Shown: positions 4,658 through 5,164 of the stretch, piece by piece
Layout of the letters: each line of letters starts with the position of its first letter
Numbering within the stretch: position 1 is the stretch's first letter
Origin: Armatimonadota bacterium
Lineage (GTDB): Bacteria; Armatimonadota; Armatimonadia; Armatimonadales; Armatimonadaceae
DNA: 5,164 nucleotides
Assembly (NCBI GenBank): GCA_014379275.1
Contig: JACMMA010000597.1
Location: 1 to 5,164 of the forward strand
Direction: 5' to 3'
The notes under the pieces: generated by a model
What the model was told of the DNA's origin: nothing
Databases searched by the model: none
Seen by the model: only the letters and a program-made list of their open reading frames with translations
Position numbers and translations under genes: made by a program

Positions 4658-5164
4658 ATGAGTATACTTTCGAATCGAATGGATTCGACCGATGAAGTTG
4701 ACCACATCGGCGAGTCCGTAACCTCCCCATTCACCTTGAACTCTTCCGTAGATTGGCGCGAAACCGCAATGAACGATGCGCTCACCGTGGAGGCACGTCG
4801 CGGGCAGTCCGAACGGCTTTTGCGGCGCATCGTCCGCGAACGGCTTCCCGGCTATGCGGTGCTTTCGGTGTATCCGGAGCGGTTGCACCTGCTCCAATGG
4901 CTCCGTGCCGCCTGCCAGAACTTCCGGACGTGCCTCACGGGTTCCAGCGAATACGAATCCGTGAACGAACGGGAGACATACTGGTCGTATATGGGCTGGT
5001 ACGCCGTGGAATGGGAAGGGAACGCCTTCGAGGTTATCCTGACACCGGACTACGACCTGAACGGTGACACACTGGTGGTGGGTGCGGACGCGGCAAGGGT
5101 TCACGCCTTCTGCGACGCCCTGATTAAAGCCACGGACGGTCCCGTCGGTCGCTGTCTGCGCTAC
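4658..5164 (+). CDS. Hypothetical protein, N-terminal part (partial, runs off right edge); possible AAA+ ATPase N-domain
   Basis: The frame from ATG 4658 is open to the end of the window, giving 169 residues with no stop, and its codon use matches the genes upstream. After an acidic, polar N-terminus (about 1-30) comes a helical, basic region (ARRGQSERLLRRIVRERL, 46-63). An aromatic-rich segment with strand-like alternation follows: TYWSYMGWYAVEWEGNAFEV (107-126) and DTLVVGADAARVHAF (137-151). No P-loop or other catalytic motif is within the visible part. The pattern resembles, from memory, the uncharacterised N-terminal half of some bacterial proteins that carry a C-terminal AAA+ ATPase domain; this is a weak inference. 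ATG 4679 is a serious alternative start (TATACT 10 nt upstream), and ATG 4769 a weaker one. It has no Shine-Dalgarno sequence and is separated from the preceding gene by a hairpin, so it probably has its own promoter. Confidence 0.75.
   Translation, partial: MSILSNRMDSTDEVDHIGESVTSPFTLNSSVDWRETAMNDALTVEARRGQSERLLRRIVRERLPGYAVLSVYPERLHLLQWLRAACQNFRTCLTGSSEYESVNERETYWSYMGWYAVEWEGNAFEVILTPDYDLNGDTLVVGADAARVHAFCDALIKATDGPVGRCLRY
4663..4668 (+). promoter_or_regulatory. Alternative -10-like TATACT for a start at 4679
   Basis: TATACT differs from TATAAT by one base and ends 10 nt before an in-frame ATG at 4679. It would make a leaderless mRNA lacking the first seven codons of the longer form. The choice between 4658 and 4679 cannot be settled by eye. 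Confidence 0.3.
4670..4688. repeat. 7-bp inverted repeat across the start region of the last gene
   Basis: TCGAATC (4670-4676) and GATTCGA (4682-4688) are perfect inverted repeats with a 5-nt centre (GAATG) that overlaps the candidate ATG at 4679. It lies just downstream of both candidate -10 hexamers. It could be an operator half-site pair or an RNA hairpin at the 5' end, or chance. Confidence 0.35.

Noticed and set aside
4652..5104. Minus-strand 150-codon frame and + strand 104-codon frame (4753-5067) over the last gene
   Set aside because: The frame from 4658 stays open to the window edge, has a placed -10 hexamer and neighbour-like codon use, and was easy to miss only because no stop is inside the window.

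Overview
The window is a gene-dense, high-GC bacterial chromosomal segment with all genes on the + strand. It reads as: the C-terminal end of one protein (2-223), an AT-richer promoter stretch (224-431), a membrane/coiled-coil protein (432-2036), a class I SAM-dependent O-methyltransferase (2041-2706), a PlsC-type acyltransferase (2789-3490), an intergenic region dominated by a perfect 40-bp inverted repeat (3491-3710), a conserved-looking protein of unknown function (3711-4580), and the N-terminal part of a further gene that runs off the right edge (4658-5164). I see no tRNA, rRNA, CRISPR, transposase or phage gene.

The organism cannot be fixed from this sequence. Codon use, short genes with TANNNT hexamers just ahead of the ATG, and a C-rich/G-rich intergenic repeat with a CCCCCAGAATTGGGGG core suggest an environmental bacterium such as Armatimonadota (or, less likely, a Gemmata-like planctomycete). 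This is a low-confidence guess from style, not from a search.

The clearest system-level signal is how genes start. Genes that begin a transcription unit have a -10-like hexamer 8-13 nt before the ATG and no Shine-Dalgarno sequence, as expected for leaderless or nearly leaderless mRNAs. The methyltransferase, 4 nt behind its upstream neighbour, instead has a good GAGGA site and is probably the second gene of a two-gene operon. The acyltransferase, the unknown protein and the last gene each appear to have their own promoter.

The genes do not form a recognisable pathway. The 432-2706 pair couples a two-helix membrane anchor with a long coiled coil to a soluble methyltransferase; PlsC points to phospholipid synthesis or remodelling. 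The 3711-4580 protein and the partial gene after it are the least explained part. The latter may be the N-terminal domain of an AAA+ ATPase, but the decisive ATPase motifs would lie outside the window.
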